Part shown: positions 49,899 through 59,100 of the stretch, in pieces
Layout of the letters: each line of letters starts with the position of its first letter
How positions within the stretch are numbered: position 1 is the stretch's first letter
Assembly (NCBI RefSeq): GCF_001941865.1
Contig: NZ_CP016162.1
Span: 186,001 to 250,000 of the forward strand
Direction: 5' to 3'
From: Pseudomonas alcaliphila JAB1
GTDB lineage: Bacteria; Pseudomonadota; Gammaproteobacteria; Pseudomonadales; Pseudomonadaceae
DNA: 64,000 bases
The notes under the pieces: model-generated
The model's input: only the letters and a program-made list of their open reading frames with translations
The model's database searches: none
What the model was told of the DNA's origin: nothing
Position numbers and translations under genes: made by a program

Positions 49899-51392
49899 AT
49901 GACTAGCCTGACTCGTGCCGACTGGGAACAGCGTGCCAAGACCCTGACCATCGAAACCCGTGCGTTCGTACACGGTGAGTACCGCGCCGCCGAGTCTGGC
50001 GCTACCTTCGAATGCATCAGCCCGGTCGACGGCCGCCTGCTTGGCATGGTGGCCAGCTGTGACCAGGCTGACGCTGACGTGGCGGTCAAGGATGCCCGCG
50101 CCACCTTCGAATCCGGTGTGTGGTCGCGCATGGCCCCGGCCAAGCGCAAGAAGGTGATGATCCGCTTCGCCGAGCTGATCGAAGAGCATGGCCAGGAGCT
50201 GGCATTGCTGGAAACCCTCGACATGGGCAAGCCGATCAGCGACTCGCTGAGCATCGACGTCGGCAGCGCCGCCAACGCCATTCGTTGGAGCGGCGAGGCC
50301 ATCGACAAGATCTACGACGAAGTCGCCGCCACCGCCCATGACGAGCTGGGCCTGGTCACCCGCGAGCCGGTCGGTGTGGTCGCCGCCATCGTGCCGTGGA
50401 ACTTCCCGCTGCTGATGACCTGCTGGAAGCTTGGCCCGGCGCTGTCCACCGGTAACTCGATCATCCTCAAACCGTCCGAGAAGTCGCCGCTGACCGGTAT
50501 CCGCATCGCCCAGCTGGCCATCGAGGCCGGCATTCCGGCCGGGGTATTCAACGTGCTGCCGGGCTTCGGTCACACCGTGGGCAAGGCTTTGGCATTGCAT
50601 ATGGATGTCGACACCCTGGTGTTCACCGGCTCGACCAAGATCGCCAAGCAGCTGATGATCTACGCTGGCGAATCGAACATGAAACGCGTCTGGCTGGAAG
50701 CCGGCGGCAAGAGCCCGAACATCGTCTTCGCCGACGCGCCGGACCTGCAGGCCGCTGCCGAAGCGGCTGCCAGCGCCATTGCCTTCAACCAGGGCGAAGT
50801 CTGCACCGCCGGTTCGCGCCTGCTGGTGGAGAACTCCATCAAGGACACCTTCGTGCCCATGGTGGTCGAGGCGATCAAGGCCTGGAAACCGGGCAACCCG
50901 CTGGACCCGGCGACCAACGTCGGCGCGCTGGTCGATACCACGCAGATGAACAACGTGCTGAGCTACATCCAGGCCGGCCATGACGACGGCGCCAAGCTGG
51001 TGGCTGGCGGCAAGCGGGTGATGGAAGAGACCGGCGGTACCTACGTCGAGCCGACCATCTTCGATGGCGTGAACAACGCCATGCGCATCGCCAAGGAAGA
51101 GATCTTCGGCCCGGTGCTGTCGGTGATCGGTTTCGACGATCAGGACGAAGCCATCGCCATCGCCAACGACACCGTCTACGGCCTGGCCGCCGCGGTATGG
51201 ACCAGCAACCTGTCGCGCGCTCACCTGGTGGGCAAGGCGCTGCGTGCCGGCAGCGTGTGGATCAACCAGTACGACGGCGGCGACATGACTGCGCCGTTCG
51301 GTGGTTTCAAGCAGTCCGGTAACGGCCGCGACAAGTCGCTGCACGCGTTCGACAAGTACACCGAGCTGAAGTCCACCTGGATCAAACTGTAA
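49899..51392 (+). CDS. pauC: Gamma-glutamyl-gamma-aminobutyraldehyde dehydrogenase (PuuC/KauB type)
   Basis: A 497-residue aldehyde dehydrogenase matching the PuuC/KauB group in length and pattern: MTSLTRADWEQRAKTLTIET, AAIVPWNFPLLMTCWKLGPA, FTGSTKIAKQLMIYAGESN, VWLEAGGKSPNIVFADAP (base Glu) and AFNQGEVCTAGSRLLVENS with the catalytic cysteine near residue 302. It oxidises gamma-glutamyl-aminobutyraldehyde, the PuuB product, to gamma-glutamyl-GABA, and may take other aminoaldehydes. It is the P. aeruginosa PA5312 (kauB/pauC) counterpart by place. The next MFS gene is about 550 bases downstream. Confidence 0.92.
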   Translation: MTSLTRADWEQRAKTLTIETRAFVHGEYRAAESGATFECISPVDGRLLGMVASCDQADADVAVKDARATFESGVWSRMAPAKRKKVMIRFAELIEEHGQELALLETLDMGKPISDSLSIDVGSAANAIRWSGEAIDKIYDEVAATAHDELGLVTREPVGVVAAIVPWNFPLLMTCWKLGPALSTGNSIILKPSEKSPLTGIRIAQLAIEAGIPAGVFNVLPGFGHTVGKALALHMDVDTLVFTGSTKIAKQLMIYAGESNMKRVWLEAGGKSPNIVFADAPDLQAAAEAAASAIAFNQGEVCTAGSRLLVENSIKDTFVPMVVEAIKAWKPGNPLDPATNVGALVDTTQMNNVLSYIQAGHDDGAKLVAGGKRVMEETGGTYVEPTIFDGVNNAMRIAKEEIFGPVLSVIGFDDQDEAIAIANDTVYGLAAAVWTSNLSRAHLVGKALRAGSVWINQYDGGDMTAPFGGFKQSGNGRDKSLHAFDKYTELKSTWIKL

Positions 51393-51689
51393 CGATAGCG
51401 GGGCGATCTCCTGGTCGTCGGCCATACGGCGTTGCGTCCTCGCTTTCAATGCTCACGTACTGCAGTACGCTGCGCTTGAAAGCTCCGGGGCGCCTGATTC
51501 GCTGGCGCTCACCCTTCGGGCCAGCCTTCGGCTGTTACTCCCGTTGGTCGTTGGTTCTGGCCTTAGCCCAGAAGATCTTTTTCGGCGCTGAATTTGGCCG
51601 GAAATCTATTTTGAAGGAGAGTCTTCTGGCTCTCCTGAGGTCCGCCCTTCGGGGCCGGCTCCCTGTGAGCCACACCTGCGGCCGGGTTT

Positions 51690-51726
51690 CCTTAGGGAGG
51701 TCCGGCCGTTTTGTTTGGTTATGGAT
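51690..51726 (+). terminator. Terminator-like hairpin downstream of pauC
   Basis: CGGCCGG and CCGGCCG arms around a 16-base loop, then TTTTGTTTGG. It is about 300 bases past the pauC stop. Confidence 0.5.
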
Positions 51727-51778
51727 CAATACCGTATGAGATCCAGCCGTTGCCACCGAGCGTGCGATGGCCTGGATT

Positions 51779-51862
51779 CGTAGGGTGTGCCGCGCGCACC
51801 AGCCATTTCTCACCTTGAGCAGAGGTGGGTGGTAAGCCCAGGTGCGCACGGCGCACCCTACG
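51779..51862. repeat. Extragenic palindrome (CGTAGGGTGTGCCG family)
   Basis: Left end CGTAGGGTGTGCCG pairs with right end CGGCGCACCCTACG. A partial copy of the GGTGCGCACGGCGCACCC part is seen near 8274. Confidence 0.75.
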
Positions 51863-51939
51863 CCTTGCTCCAAGCCGCGCAGGCAACACAGGGTCGGAGC
51901 ATTTTTTGTTTCAGAGCCACGACATAAAGGAGTCTGGCA

Positions 51940-53088
51940 ATGCGTTGGGGCACCTATTTCGCCGTCTGCTCGGCGGTCATCAGCATCGGGTTAGCGCTGG
52001 GCGTGACCATGCCGCTGGTTTCGCTGCGCCTGGAAAGCTGGGGCTACGACTCCTTCGCCATTGGCGTGATGGCGGCGACTCCGGCTGTCGGCGTGCTGCT
52101 CGGCGCCTTGCTGGCCGGGCGTCTGGCGGCGCGCTTCGGCACCACCGTGCTGATGCAGCTGTGTCTGCTGCTAGGGGCGATATCGGTGGCGGGGCTGGCC
52201 CTGGTGCAGAACTACGCGGTCTGGGTGGGTCTGCGCCTGTTCATTGGCGTGGCCCTGACCGTGGTGTTCATCCTCGGCGAAAGCTGGATCAATCAACTGG
52301 CGGTGGAGAAGTGGCGTGGTCGCCTGGTGGCGTTGTACGGCACCGGTTATGCCCTCAGTCAGCTCAGTGGCCCGTTGCTGCTGACGGCGCTCGGTACGGC
52401 CACCGATGCCGGTTTCTGGACGGGCGTGTGCCTGTTGATCGGCGGTTCGCTGATTCTGCTCGGGCGCACCGGCGCACCCAAGGTGGATGCGCACAGCGCC
52501 TCGGGGCGTGGCCTGCTGGTGTTCTGCCGCAAGCTGCCGGCGATTGCCTGGGCGGTGATGTTGTTCGCTGCCTTCGAAGCGATGATGCTGACCCTGTTGC
52601 CGATCTACGGTCTGCGCCAGGGCTTCACCCAGGAGGTGGCGCTGTTCATGGTCAGCGTGGTGGTGGTGGGCGATGCGGTGCTGCAGCTGCCCATCGGTTG
52701 GCTGGCCGACCGCATGTCGCGGCAGTTGCTGTTCCGTGGTTGTGGCATCGTGCTGCTGGTGTCCAGCCTGGCGATTCCGCCGCTGTTGCATACGCCGGTG
52801 ATCTGGCCGGTGCTGGTGGCGTTCGGTGCCAGCGCGGGCGGTCTGTTCACTCTGTCACTGATCATGATCGGTGAGCGTTACCGCGACGACGAACTGGTGC
52901 GCGCCAATGCTCATGTCGCCCAGTTGTGGGGCCTGGGCTGCCTGATCGGGCCACTCACCACCGGCGCCGTCAGCCAGTGGTTGAGCGGCCATGCGCTGCC
53001 GCTGTTGATGGCCGCTGGCGCCTTCGTGTTCATCATCCTGGCGAGCAAGCGCGGGGCCTTCAGCGAGATGGAAGCGGCGCGTTCCTGA
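51940..53088 (+). CDS. MFS transporter
   Basis: A 382-residue inner-membrane transporter with 12 hydrophobic segments. The loop motif RLAARFGTTVLMQLCLLLG between segments 2 and 3 is the MFS signature, and the RLFIGVALTVVFILGESWIN stretch places it in the YfkL/UMF-like group. AAAGGAG lies eight bases before the ATG. The substrate is not known; the location between pauC and puuB genes matches the PA5311 MFS gene and suggests polyamines or related amines. It converges with the MocR-type gene, the stops being six bases apart. Confidence 0.92.
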   Translation: MRWGTYFAVCSAVISIGLALGVTMPLVSLRLESWGYDSFAIGVMAATPAVGVLLGALLAGRLAARFGTTVLMQLCLLLGAISVAGLALVQNYAVWVGLRLFIGVALTVVFILGESWINQLAVEKWRGRLVALYGTGYALSQLSGPLLLTALGTATDAGFWTGVCLLIGGSLILLGRTGAPKVDAHSASGRGLLVFCRKLPAIAWAVMLFAAFEAMMLTLLPIYGLRQGFTQEVALFMVSVVVVGDAVLQLPIGWLADRMSRQLLFRGCGIVLLVSSLAIPPLLHTPVIWPVLVAFGASAGGLFTLSLIMIGERYRDDELVRANAHVAQLWGLGCLIGPLTTGAVSQWLSGHALPLLMAAGAFVFIILASKRGAFSEMEAARS

Positions 53089-53094
53089 ACCGGC

Positions 53095-54549
53095 TCAGCG
53101 CCACTGCCCGAGATCCTGCGTGTGCTGCAGGTCGGCCTCTTCGATCAGTTCGGCGATGGTCGCGCCGATCTGCTTCACCGCCGCCTCGATGGTCGCGCTC
53201 GGCGGCTCGGCGTAGTTCAGGCGGATGCAGTTACGGTATTTGCCCGCCGCCGAGAAGATGCTGCCCGGCGCGATCTGGATCTTGTGCGGCAACAGCGCGC
53301 GATTGAGTTTCTGGCTGTCGAAGCCCTGAGGCATCTCCACCCAGAGCATGAAGCTGCCCTGCGGGCGGCTGACCCGGGTGCCGGCCGGGAAATAACGGCT
53401 GACCCAATCCACCATCAGGTCGCGACTGCGCAAGTACTGCGCACGCATGCGCCGCAGATGCGGTTCGTAGTGTCCGTCCTTGAGGAACTCGGCCAGGGCC
53501 AGCTGCGGTAGCTGCGCGGTGCTGCCGGTGCCCAGGTACTTCATGTGTACCACCTGCTCCAGATAGCGCCCTGGAGCGATCCAGCCGACGCGCAGGCCCG
53601 GTGCCAGGGTCTTGGAGAAGGAGCTGCAGAACAGTACACGGCCGTCCTCATCGAAGGACTTGATGCTGCGCGGGCGTGGGTAGCTGTAGGCGAGCTCGGC
53701 GTAGACGTCGTCCTCGATGATGGCCACGTCGAAGCGCTGCGCCAGGGCGACCAGGGCACGCTTGTTGGCGTCGGGCATGATGTAGCCAAGCGGGTTGTTG
53801 CAGTTGGGCGTGAGCTGGATGGCCTTGATCGGCCACTGCTCCAGGGCCATTTCCAGGGCGTCGAGGTTGATTCCGGTGAGCGGGTCGGTGGGCAGTTCCA
53901 GCGCCTTCATGCCGAAACCCTTGAGCGCCTGCATCACGCCGTGGAAGCTCGGCGAGTCGACCGCAACGATATCGCCGGGCTGGCAGATGGCGCGCACCGC
54001 CGCCGACAGCGCCTCGTGGCAACCGGTGGTGACCACCAGGTCTTCGGCTTCCAGCTGGCAGCCGGAGTCGAGCATCAGCCGGGCGATCTGTTCGCGCAGG
54101 CGAGCATCACCGCGAATGCCGCCGTAGGTGAGAACGTCCGGGTCCTGCCGACGCGCCTGGCGCGACAGGTTGCGCAGCAGCGGTTTCAGCGTCGGGCCGC
54201 TGATGTCCGGACGACCGCGGCCCAGCTGCAGCATGTCGTGCTGCGGTGAGCTGCTGATCAGCTCCAGCACGTGATCCCACTGCGAAACTTCCACCGGCCT
54301 CTGCGCCGCGCGGCTGATCTGCGGCAACGCGGGCATTTGTCGCCCCAGCGGTACGAAGTAGCCGGACTTCGGCCGCGGCGAGGCCAGACCCATGTCCTCC
54401 AGATGACGGTAGGCCTGCTGCACCGTGCTGAGGCTGACGCCGTGCTCCTGGCTGAGGCTGCGCACTGACGGCAGACGGTCGCCGGGACGGTACAGCCCCT
54501 GCTCGATGCGGGTGCCAAGCAACTCGGCCAGGTTCAGATAGAGCGTCAT
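53095..54549 (-). CDS. MocR-family GntR/aminotransferase-like regulator
   Basis: A 484-residue regulator. The N-terminal GntR winged helix (residues about 5-70: RPGDRLPSVRSLSQEHGVSL) is joined to a class I aminotransferase-like domain. The PLP lysine lies in CSSFSKTLAPGLRVGWIAPG, the Asp/Tyr pair in AIIEDDVYAELAYS, and NCNNPLGYIMPDANKRAL is also typical. Such proteins bind PLP and a ligand such as GABA or an amino acid and act on an adjacent gene. Here the divergent neighbour is the DUF1127 small gene; the converging MFS gene could be another. An ACTGATACCAGT palindrome lies in the shared promoter. Confidence 0.93.
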   Translation of the reverse strand: MTLYLNLAELLGTRIEQGLYRPGDRLPSVRSLSQEHGVSLSTVQQAYRHLEDMGLASPRPKSGYFVPLGRQMPALPQISRAAQRPVEVSQWDHVLELISSSPQHDMLQLGRGRPDISGPTLKPLLRNLSRQARRQDPDVLTYGGIRGDARLREQIARLMLDSGCQLEAEDLVVTTGCHEALSAAVRAICQPGDIVAVDSPSFHGVMQALKGFGMKALELPTDPLTGINLDALEMALEQWPIKAIQLTPNCNNPLGYIMPDANKRALVALAQRFDVAIIEDDVYAELAYSYPRPRSIKSFDEDGRVLFCSSFSKTLAPGLRVGWIAPGRYLEQVVHMKYLGTGSTAQLPQLALAEFLKDGHYEPHLRRMRAQYLRSRDLMVDWVSRYFPAGTRVSRPQGSFMLWVEMPQGFDSQKLNRALLPHKIQIAPGSIFSAAGKYRNCIRLNYAEPPSATIEAAVKQIGATIAELIEEADLQHTQDLGQWR

Positions 54550-54580
54550 GACAGTCGTCCGGTTCGTCCAGGGTGAATTA

Positions 54581-54592
54581 ACTGATACCAGT
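54581..54592. promoter_or_regulatory. Putative MocR operator
   Basis: ACTG-ATAC-CAGT is a perfect four-base-arm palindrome, 32 bases before the MocR gene. A related ACAGATCAG stretch adjoins it. Site assignment is tentative. Confidence 0.35.
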
Positions 54593-54732
54593 ACAGATCA
54601 GCGCGGAAATTCCCATTCAGGGGAAAATGTGCGGAATCTGTATGGAGTTAATAAGAGTTTTTTGAATCTGTCATGACTTTTCTTCTGACGGCATTCTGAT
54701 CTCCCATGACAGAAGACAACGGGAGAACAGCC

Positions 54733-54957
54733 ATGACCGGGGTCAGCAATACAGATTTCGTAGCGGTGGGTGAGGCCGTGCGGATTACGAGGCACAAGGG
54801 CGAGACTCGCTACTTCGGCCGCGACTGGCCGGCCTTCTGGCGGCGCCTGAACACTCGTCGCGTGCTGCTCAAGCTCAACGACCAGCAACTGCGCGACATC
54901 GGCCTCAGCCGCGCCCAGGCCGAGCGCGAGGCGAGCCTGCCGTTCTGGAAGCTGTAA
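54733..54957 (+). CDS. DUF1127 small protein
   Basis: A 74-residue basic protein. Its C-terminal 45 residues have the DUF1127 motif: WRRLNTRRVLLKLNDQQLRD, IGLSRAQAEREASLPFWKL. Such small arginine-rich proteins are widespread in alpha- and gamma-proteobacteria, and some bind RNA and affect phosphate or carbon turnover. The first ATG in the frame is nine codons earlier; the GGGAGA ribosome site favours the start used. It is divergent from the MocR gene, so it is probably under its control. Confidence 0.85.
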   Translation: MTGVSNTDFVAVGEAVRITRHKGETRYFGRDWPAFWRRLNTRRVLLKLNDQQLRDIGLSRAQAEREASLPFWKL

Positions 54958-55020
54958 GGGCAGCTTCGCTGCACGGTACGCCTGTAGGAGCGGCTTTAGC
55001 CGCGATTTTAGGGTGTATGC

Positions 55021-56334
55021 CTACAGCAACTCTTTCAGCCGATGCCAGGCCATCCCCAGTGCCAGCAGCGGCGAGCGCAGGTGCTTGCCGCCGGGGAAGG
55101 TCATGTGCGGCACCTGGGCGAACAGATCGAAGCCACGGCTTTCCTGGCCGGCGATGGCCTCGGCGAGCAGCTTGCCGGCCAGGTGCGTGGCATTGACGCC
55201 GTGGCCGGCATAAGCCTGGGCGTGGAACACGTTGGGCTGATCCTTGAGTCGGCCGATCTGCGGCAGGCGGTTGGCGCCGATGCCGATCATCCCGCCCCAT
55301 TGGTAGTCGATGCGCACATCGGCCAGTTGCGGGAACACCTTGAGCATCTTCGGCTTCATGTAGCCAGCGATATCGGCCGGATCACGCCCGGAATAGTGGC
55401 AGGCACCACCGAACAGCAGGCGGCGGTCGGCGGAGAGTCGGTAATAGTCGACTGTCACGCGCTGGTCGCACAGCGCCATATTCTGTGGAATCAGTTGCCG
55501 TGCCTGCTCTTCGGAGAGTTGTTCGGTGGCGATGATATAGCTGCCGGCCGGTAGCACCTTGCCGCTCAGGGTCGGGTTGAGGCCGTTGATGTAGGCATTA
55601 CAAGCCAGCACCAGATACTTGGCGCGCACCTGGCCATTGGCGGTGTGCACGCGCACCTCGTTGCCGTAGTCGATGCGTGTCACCGGCGAGTCTTCGAACA
55701 GCTGCACGCCGAGCGATTGGGCGGCAGCGGCTTCGCCGAGCGCCAGGTTGAGCGGGTGCAGGTGGCCCGAGCCCATGTCGATCATGGCACCGTGATAGTT
55801 GTCGGAGCCGACCACTTCGTGGATGCGCTCCTTCGGCACCATGCGCAGTTCGTGACGATAGCCGAGGCTTTCCAGCTCGGCCTTGTCTTCGGCGAAGCCT
55901 TCCATGTGCGCCGGCTTGTTGGCCAGGTCGCAGTAGCCCCAGGTCAGATCGCAATCGATCTGGTACTGGGCGACGCGTGCGCGCACGATCTCCACCGCCT
56001 CCAGGCCCATCAGCTTGAACTGACGCACGCCGTCCTTGCCGACCACCGATTCGAACTGTTCGACATCATGGCCAACGCCGCGAATCAGCTGCCCGCCGTT
56101 GCGCCCGCTGGCGCCCCAGCCGATCTTGCGCGCTTCCAGCAGCGCCACCGACAGGCCTTTCTGGGCCAGCTCGATGGCGGTGTTCAGGCCGCTGAAACCG
56201 CCACCGACGATGCACACGTCCACCTGCAGCTCACCGCCAAGGGGCGGGTAGGCCTGCTGGTGATTGACGCTGGCGGCGTAATAGGAAGCGGCATGCTGCG
56301 GGCTGTGGACGGGCTGGTGAACGCGGGCGTTCAT
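55021..56334 (-). CDS. puuB: Gamma-glutamylputrescine oxidase-type FAD oxidoreductase
   Basis: A 437-residue DAO-family flavoprotein. The FAD motif is VDVCIVGGGFSGLNTAIELA (about residues 38-57), then GWGASGRNGGQLIRGVGHDV, typical of PuuB; the end GRLKDQPNVFHAQAYAGHGV binds the flavin. It oxidises gamma-glutamylputrescine to the aldehyde used by PauC. The start is chosen at MNARVHQPVH; an upstream extension lacks sense. By order it corresponds to P. aeruginosa PA5309 (pauB4). Some relatives act on other N-substituted amines. Confidence 0.9.
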   Translation of the reverse strand: MNARVHQPVHSPQHAASYYAASVNHQQAYPPLGGELQVDVCIVGGGFSGLNTAIELAQKGLSVALLEARKIGWGASGRNGGQLIRGVGHDVEQFESVVGKDGVRQFKLMGLEAVEIVRARVAQYQIDCDLTWGYCDLANKPAHMEGFAEDKAELESLGYRHELRMVPKERIHEVVGSDNYHGAMIDMGSGHLHPLNLALGEAAAAQSLGVQLFEDSPVTRIDYGNEVRVHTANGQVRAKYLVLACNAYINGLNPTLSGKVLPAGSYIIATEQLSEEQARQLIPQNMALCDQRVTVDYYRLSADRRLLFGGACHYSGRDPADIAGYMKPKMLKVFPQLADVRIDYQWGGMIGIGANRLPQIGRLKDQPNVFHAQAYAGHGVNATHLAGKLLAEAIAGQESRGFDLFAQVPHMTFPGGKHLRSPLLALGMAWHRLKELL

Positions 56335-56560
56335 GTGCGAAATCCTGATTTTGTTGTGTGGAAAATTCAACGCAGCATAAGCGCGTGATCCGTCCGGCGC
56401 CAAGAGGCCAGCGGAAAAAAGCGGGATTTCCCGCTAGGTGTCGCGGGATCGCCAAGGTCGTGCGCATCACGCTCTCGCAGCAGTTCCCGGATTGCATCCG
56501 GGCTACGCCTGGTTTGCTGGGGCGCTGTAAACTGCCAACTTCGTATCAGGGCGCCCGAAC

Positions 56561-56914
56561 ATGAGCTGCACCGACCGCAAGATCGATCACCTGCGCCGCC
56601 AGATCCCGCGCTTCGACTGTGTGCCCGGTTGCCACGATTGTTGTGGGCCGGTCACGGCTTCGTCCGAGGAGCTGGCGCGCCTGCCGGTGAAAAGCGAGGC
56701 CGAACATGGCGCGGCGCTGGCCGAGTACAACTGCGTGCACCTGGGGCCCAATGGTTGCGAGGTGTACGACCAGCGCCCGCTGATCTGTCGCCTGTTCGGC
56801 ACCACACCGCGTCTGCCTTGCCCGCATGGGCGTGGGCCGGAACTGCCGATCGAGCCGGCGGTGGAGCGCCAGGTGCACCGTCTGATCGCCACCACTCGCC
56901 AGCGACTCGTTTAG
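56561..56914 (+). CDS. YkgJ-family cysteine-cluster protein
   Basis: A 117-residue protein with the CxxxxCxxCC pattern (FDCVPGCHDCCGPV) near residue 20 and a second set NCVHLGPNGCEVYDQRPLIC further on. This is the Zn- or Fe-S-binding CxxCxxCC domain of the YkgJ family, of unknown function. It is divergent from puuB by about 230 bases. A CCCGGATTGCATCCGGG half palindrome precedes it. Confidence 0.88.
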   Translation: MSCTDRKIDHLRRQIPRFDCVPGCHDCCGPVTASSEELARLPVKSEAEHGAALAEYNCVHLGPNGCEVYDQRPLICRLFGTTPRLPCPHGRGPELPIEPAVERQVHRLIATTRQRLV

Positions 56915-56923
56915 GCTGATGGC

Positions 56924-57034
56924 TCCCACGCTCTGCGTGGTAGCCCCCTGCAGTGGCGCTCCGCGCCACGACTTGCCGCGTGCAGCAGGCTGACGCAGAA
57001 CGTCGGGGGCTGCATGCCCACACAGAGCGTGGGA
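56924..57034. repeat. Extragenic palindrome (TCCCACGCTCTG family)
   Basis: TCCCACGCTCTG at 56924-56935 pairs perfectly with CAGAGCGTGGGA at 57023-57034. Between them lie GGGGGCTGCA/TGCAG-type inner repeats. It fills most of the gap between the YkgJ-type gene and dadR. Confidence 0.7.
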
Positions 57035-57049
57035 ACGATCAACCATCCC

Positions 57050-57113
57050 GTAGGAGCGAGCTCTGCTCGCGAACCAGGCCAGCAAAAGCTTCGCGAGCAG
57101 AGCTCGCTCCTAC
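57050..57113. repeat. Extragenic palindrome with 24-base perfect arms
   Basis: Arms start GTAGGAGCGAGCTCTGCTCG (57050-57073) and are fully mirrored at 57090-57113, around a 16-base loop. It ends four bases from the dadR stop and would form a very stable hairpin in the dadR transcript. Confidence 0.85.
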
Positions 57114-57117
57114 AGAT

Positions 57118-57606
57118 TCACTCCGGCACCGGCAGTGCCAGGCTCTCCTTCACCTCTTCCATGACGATATAGCTCTTCGACTCACGCACGTGCGGCAGCT
57201 TGAGCAGGATGTCGCCGAGCAGCTTGCGGTAGCTGGCCATCTCGTTGATGCGCGCCTTCACCAGGTAATCGAAGTCGCCGGACACCAGGTGGCATTCCAG
57301 TACATGCGGCAGCTTGAGCACGGCGCGGCGAAACTCCTCGAAGGTGTCGCCGGATTTGTAGTCCAGGCTGATCTCGACGAACACCAGCAGGTTGGCCTTG
57401 AGGTGCTGCGGATTGAGGCGGGCGTGGTAGCCCATGATGATGCCTTCGCGCTCCAGGCGGCGTACGCGCTCGGTGCAGGGCGTGGTCGACAGGCCCACGC
57501 GCTCGCCCAGTTCGGTGAAGCTGATGCGCCCGTCCTCCTGCAGGATACGGAGGATGTTGCGGTCGATCTTGTCCAGTTCACGACGGCTTTGATGCTGGGT
57601 TCTCAT
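57118..57606 (-). CDS. dadR: Lrp/AsnC-family regulator of the dad genes
   Basis: A 162-residue Lrp-type regulator. The helix-turn-helix is in ISFTELGERVGLSTTPCTER, and the RAM effector domain includes LECHLVSGDFDYLVKARI. It is divergent from dadA. Pseudomonad DadR senses L-alanine and turns on dadA and dadX, in line with this place. Other Lrp-type regulators of amino-acid use share the sequence pattern, so the link relies on synteny. Confidence 0.93.
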   Translation of the reverse strand: MRTQHQSRRELDKIDRNILRILQEDGRISFTELGERVGLSTTPCTERVRRLEREGIIMGYHARLNPQHLKANLLVFVEISLDYKSGDTFEEFRRAVLKLPHVLECHLVSGDFDYLVKARINEMASYRKLLGDILLKLPHVRESKSYIVMEEVKESLALPVPE

Positions 57607-57694
57607 GGGGAATCCGCCTCTGTAAAACGGCTTTTTGCCAAGAATTCTCGCCAAATATAGCTGTGTATATGGTGAAAAGCACTGCACGGCTCTT

Positions 57695-57706
57695 CCTATA
57701 CTGCGC
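57695..57706 (+). promoter_or_regulatory. Likely dadA promoter -10 region
   Basis: CCTATACTGC contains TATACT, about 60 bases before dadA and preceded by an AT-rich segment (TATAGCTGTGTATATGGTG) that suits Lrp binding. No clear -35 is seen. Confidence 0.35.
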
Positions 57707-57762
57707 CCATCGACAACAATGGCCTGTAACGCACGCGCCTTGAGCGCGGCGGGGAGAAAAAC

Positions 57763-59061
57763 ATGCGTGTTCTGGTTCTCGGCAGCGGTGTGATTGGTAC
57801 CGCCAGTGCTTACTACCTCGCCCGTCAGGGCTTCGAGGTGGTGGTGGTCGACCGTCAGAACGGCCCGGCGCTGGAAACCAGCTTCGCCAACGCTGGCCAG
57901 GTCTCTCCGGGCTACGCTTCGCCCTGGGCCGCCCCGGGCGTGCCGCTGAAGGCCATCAAGTGGCTGCTGCAGAAACACGCTCCGCTGGCGATCAAGGCCA
58001 CTGGTGACGTCGACCAGTACCTGTGGATGGCGCAGATGCTGCGCAACTGCACCGCCAGCCGCTATGCGATCAACAAGGAGCGCATGGTGCGTCTGTCCGA
58101 GTACAGCCGTGATTGCCTCGACGAGCTGCGTACCGAGACCGGCATCGCCTATGAAGGCCGCCAGCTCGGTACCACCCAGCTGTTCCGCACCCAGGCCCAG
58201 GTCGATGCCGCTGCCAAGGACATCGCCGTGCTGGAAGCCTCCGGCGTACCCTTCGAGCTGCTCGACCGCGATGGCATCGCTCGCGTCGAGCCGGCCTTGG
58301 CTGGTGTCAAACACAAGCTGGCCGGTGCCCTGCGCCTGCCCAACGACCAGACCGGCGACTGCCAGATGTTCACCACCAAGCTGGCGGACATGGCCAAGGC
58401 GCTCGGCGTCGAGTTCCGTTTCGGCCAGAACATCCAGCGCCTGGACGCCGTGGGCGACCGCATCAACGGCGTGTGGATCGACGGCAAGCTGGAAACCGCC
58501 GATCGCTACGTGCTCGCCCTCGGCAGCTACAGCCCGCAACTGCTCAAGCCGCTGGGCGTGCGTGCGCCGGTGTATCCACTCAAGGGTTATTCGTTGACCG
58601 TGCCTATCGTCAACGCCGACATGGCGCCGACCTCGACCATTCTCGACGAGACCTACAAGGTCGCCATCACCCGTTTCGATGGCCGCATCCGCGTCGGTGG
58701 CATGGCCGAGATCGCCGGTTTCGACCTGTCGCTCAACCCGCGTCGTCGCGAAACCCTGGAGATGATCACCGCCGACCTCTACCCGCAAGGCGGCGATCTG
58801 CAACGCGCCGATTTCTGGACCGGCCTGCGTCCGGCCACGCCCGACGGCACGCCGATCGTGGGTGGTACCGCCTACCGCAACCTGTTCCTCAACACTGGTC
58901 ACGGCACCCTGGGCTGGACCATGGCCTGCGGCTCCGGTCGCCTGCTCGCCGACCTGATGGCCAACAAGCGTCCGCAGATCAGCGCCGACGGCCTGGATAT
59001 CTCGCGTTACTCGCGCAAGGCGCGTGAAGTGCAAGCTGCACCGCAGCCGCTGCGCACCTGA
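57763..59061 (+). CDS. dadA: D-amino-acid dehydrogenase small subunit DadA
   Basis: A 432-residue flavoprotein. FAD motif [20 protein letters not shown] starts the protein, [20 protein letters not shown] is the DadA signature, and the end has [20 protein letters not shown] and [20 protein letters not shown]. It oxidises D-alanine and other D-amino acids to keto acids, feeding quinones at the membrane. The genes ridA and dadX follow on the same strand, as in P. aeruginosa. Confidence 0.96.
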   Translation: MRVLVLGSGVIGTASAYYLARQGFEVVVVDRQNGPALETSFANAGQVSPGYASPWAAPGVPLKAIKWLLQKHAPLAIKATGDVDQYLWMAQMLRNCTASRYAINKERMVRLSEYSRDCLDELRTETGIAYEGRQLGTTQLFRTQAQVDAAAKDIAVLEASGVPFELLDRDGIARVEPALAGVKHKLAGALRLPNDQTGDCQMFTTKLADMAKALGVEFRFGQNIQRLDAVGDRINGVWIDGKLETADRYVLALGSYSPQLLKPLGVRAPVYPLKGYSLTVPIVNADMAPTSTILDETYKVAITRFDGRIRVGGMAEIAGFDLSLNPRRRETLEMITADLYPQGGDLQRADFWTGLRPATPDGTPIVGGTAYRNLFLNTGHGTLGWTMACGSGRLLADLMANKRPQISADGLDISRYSRKAREVQAAPQPLRT

Positions 59062-59100
59062 TAGCCTTCGCGCTTTCGCAATCCAAGGAGCTTTAGCTTT

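Larger units (their letters stand above)
51393..51939. other. Non-coding stretch between pauC and the MFS gene
   Basis: No gene is seen in 547 bases. It has a GTACTGCAGTAC palindrome near 51460 inside a common pseudomonad repeat, a GGAGAG/CTCTCC hairpin near 51618-51638, a terminator-like CGGCCGG/CCGGCCG stem near 51690-51720 followed by TTTTGTTT, and a large extragenic palindrome at 51779-51862. Confidence 0.6.
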
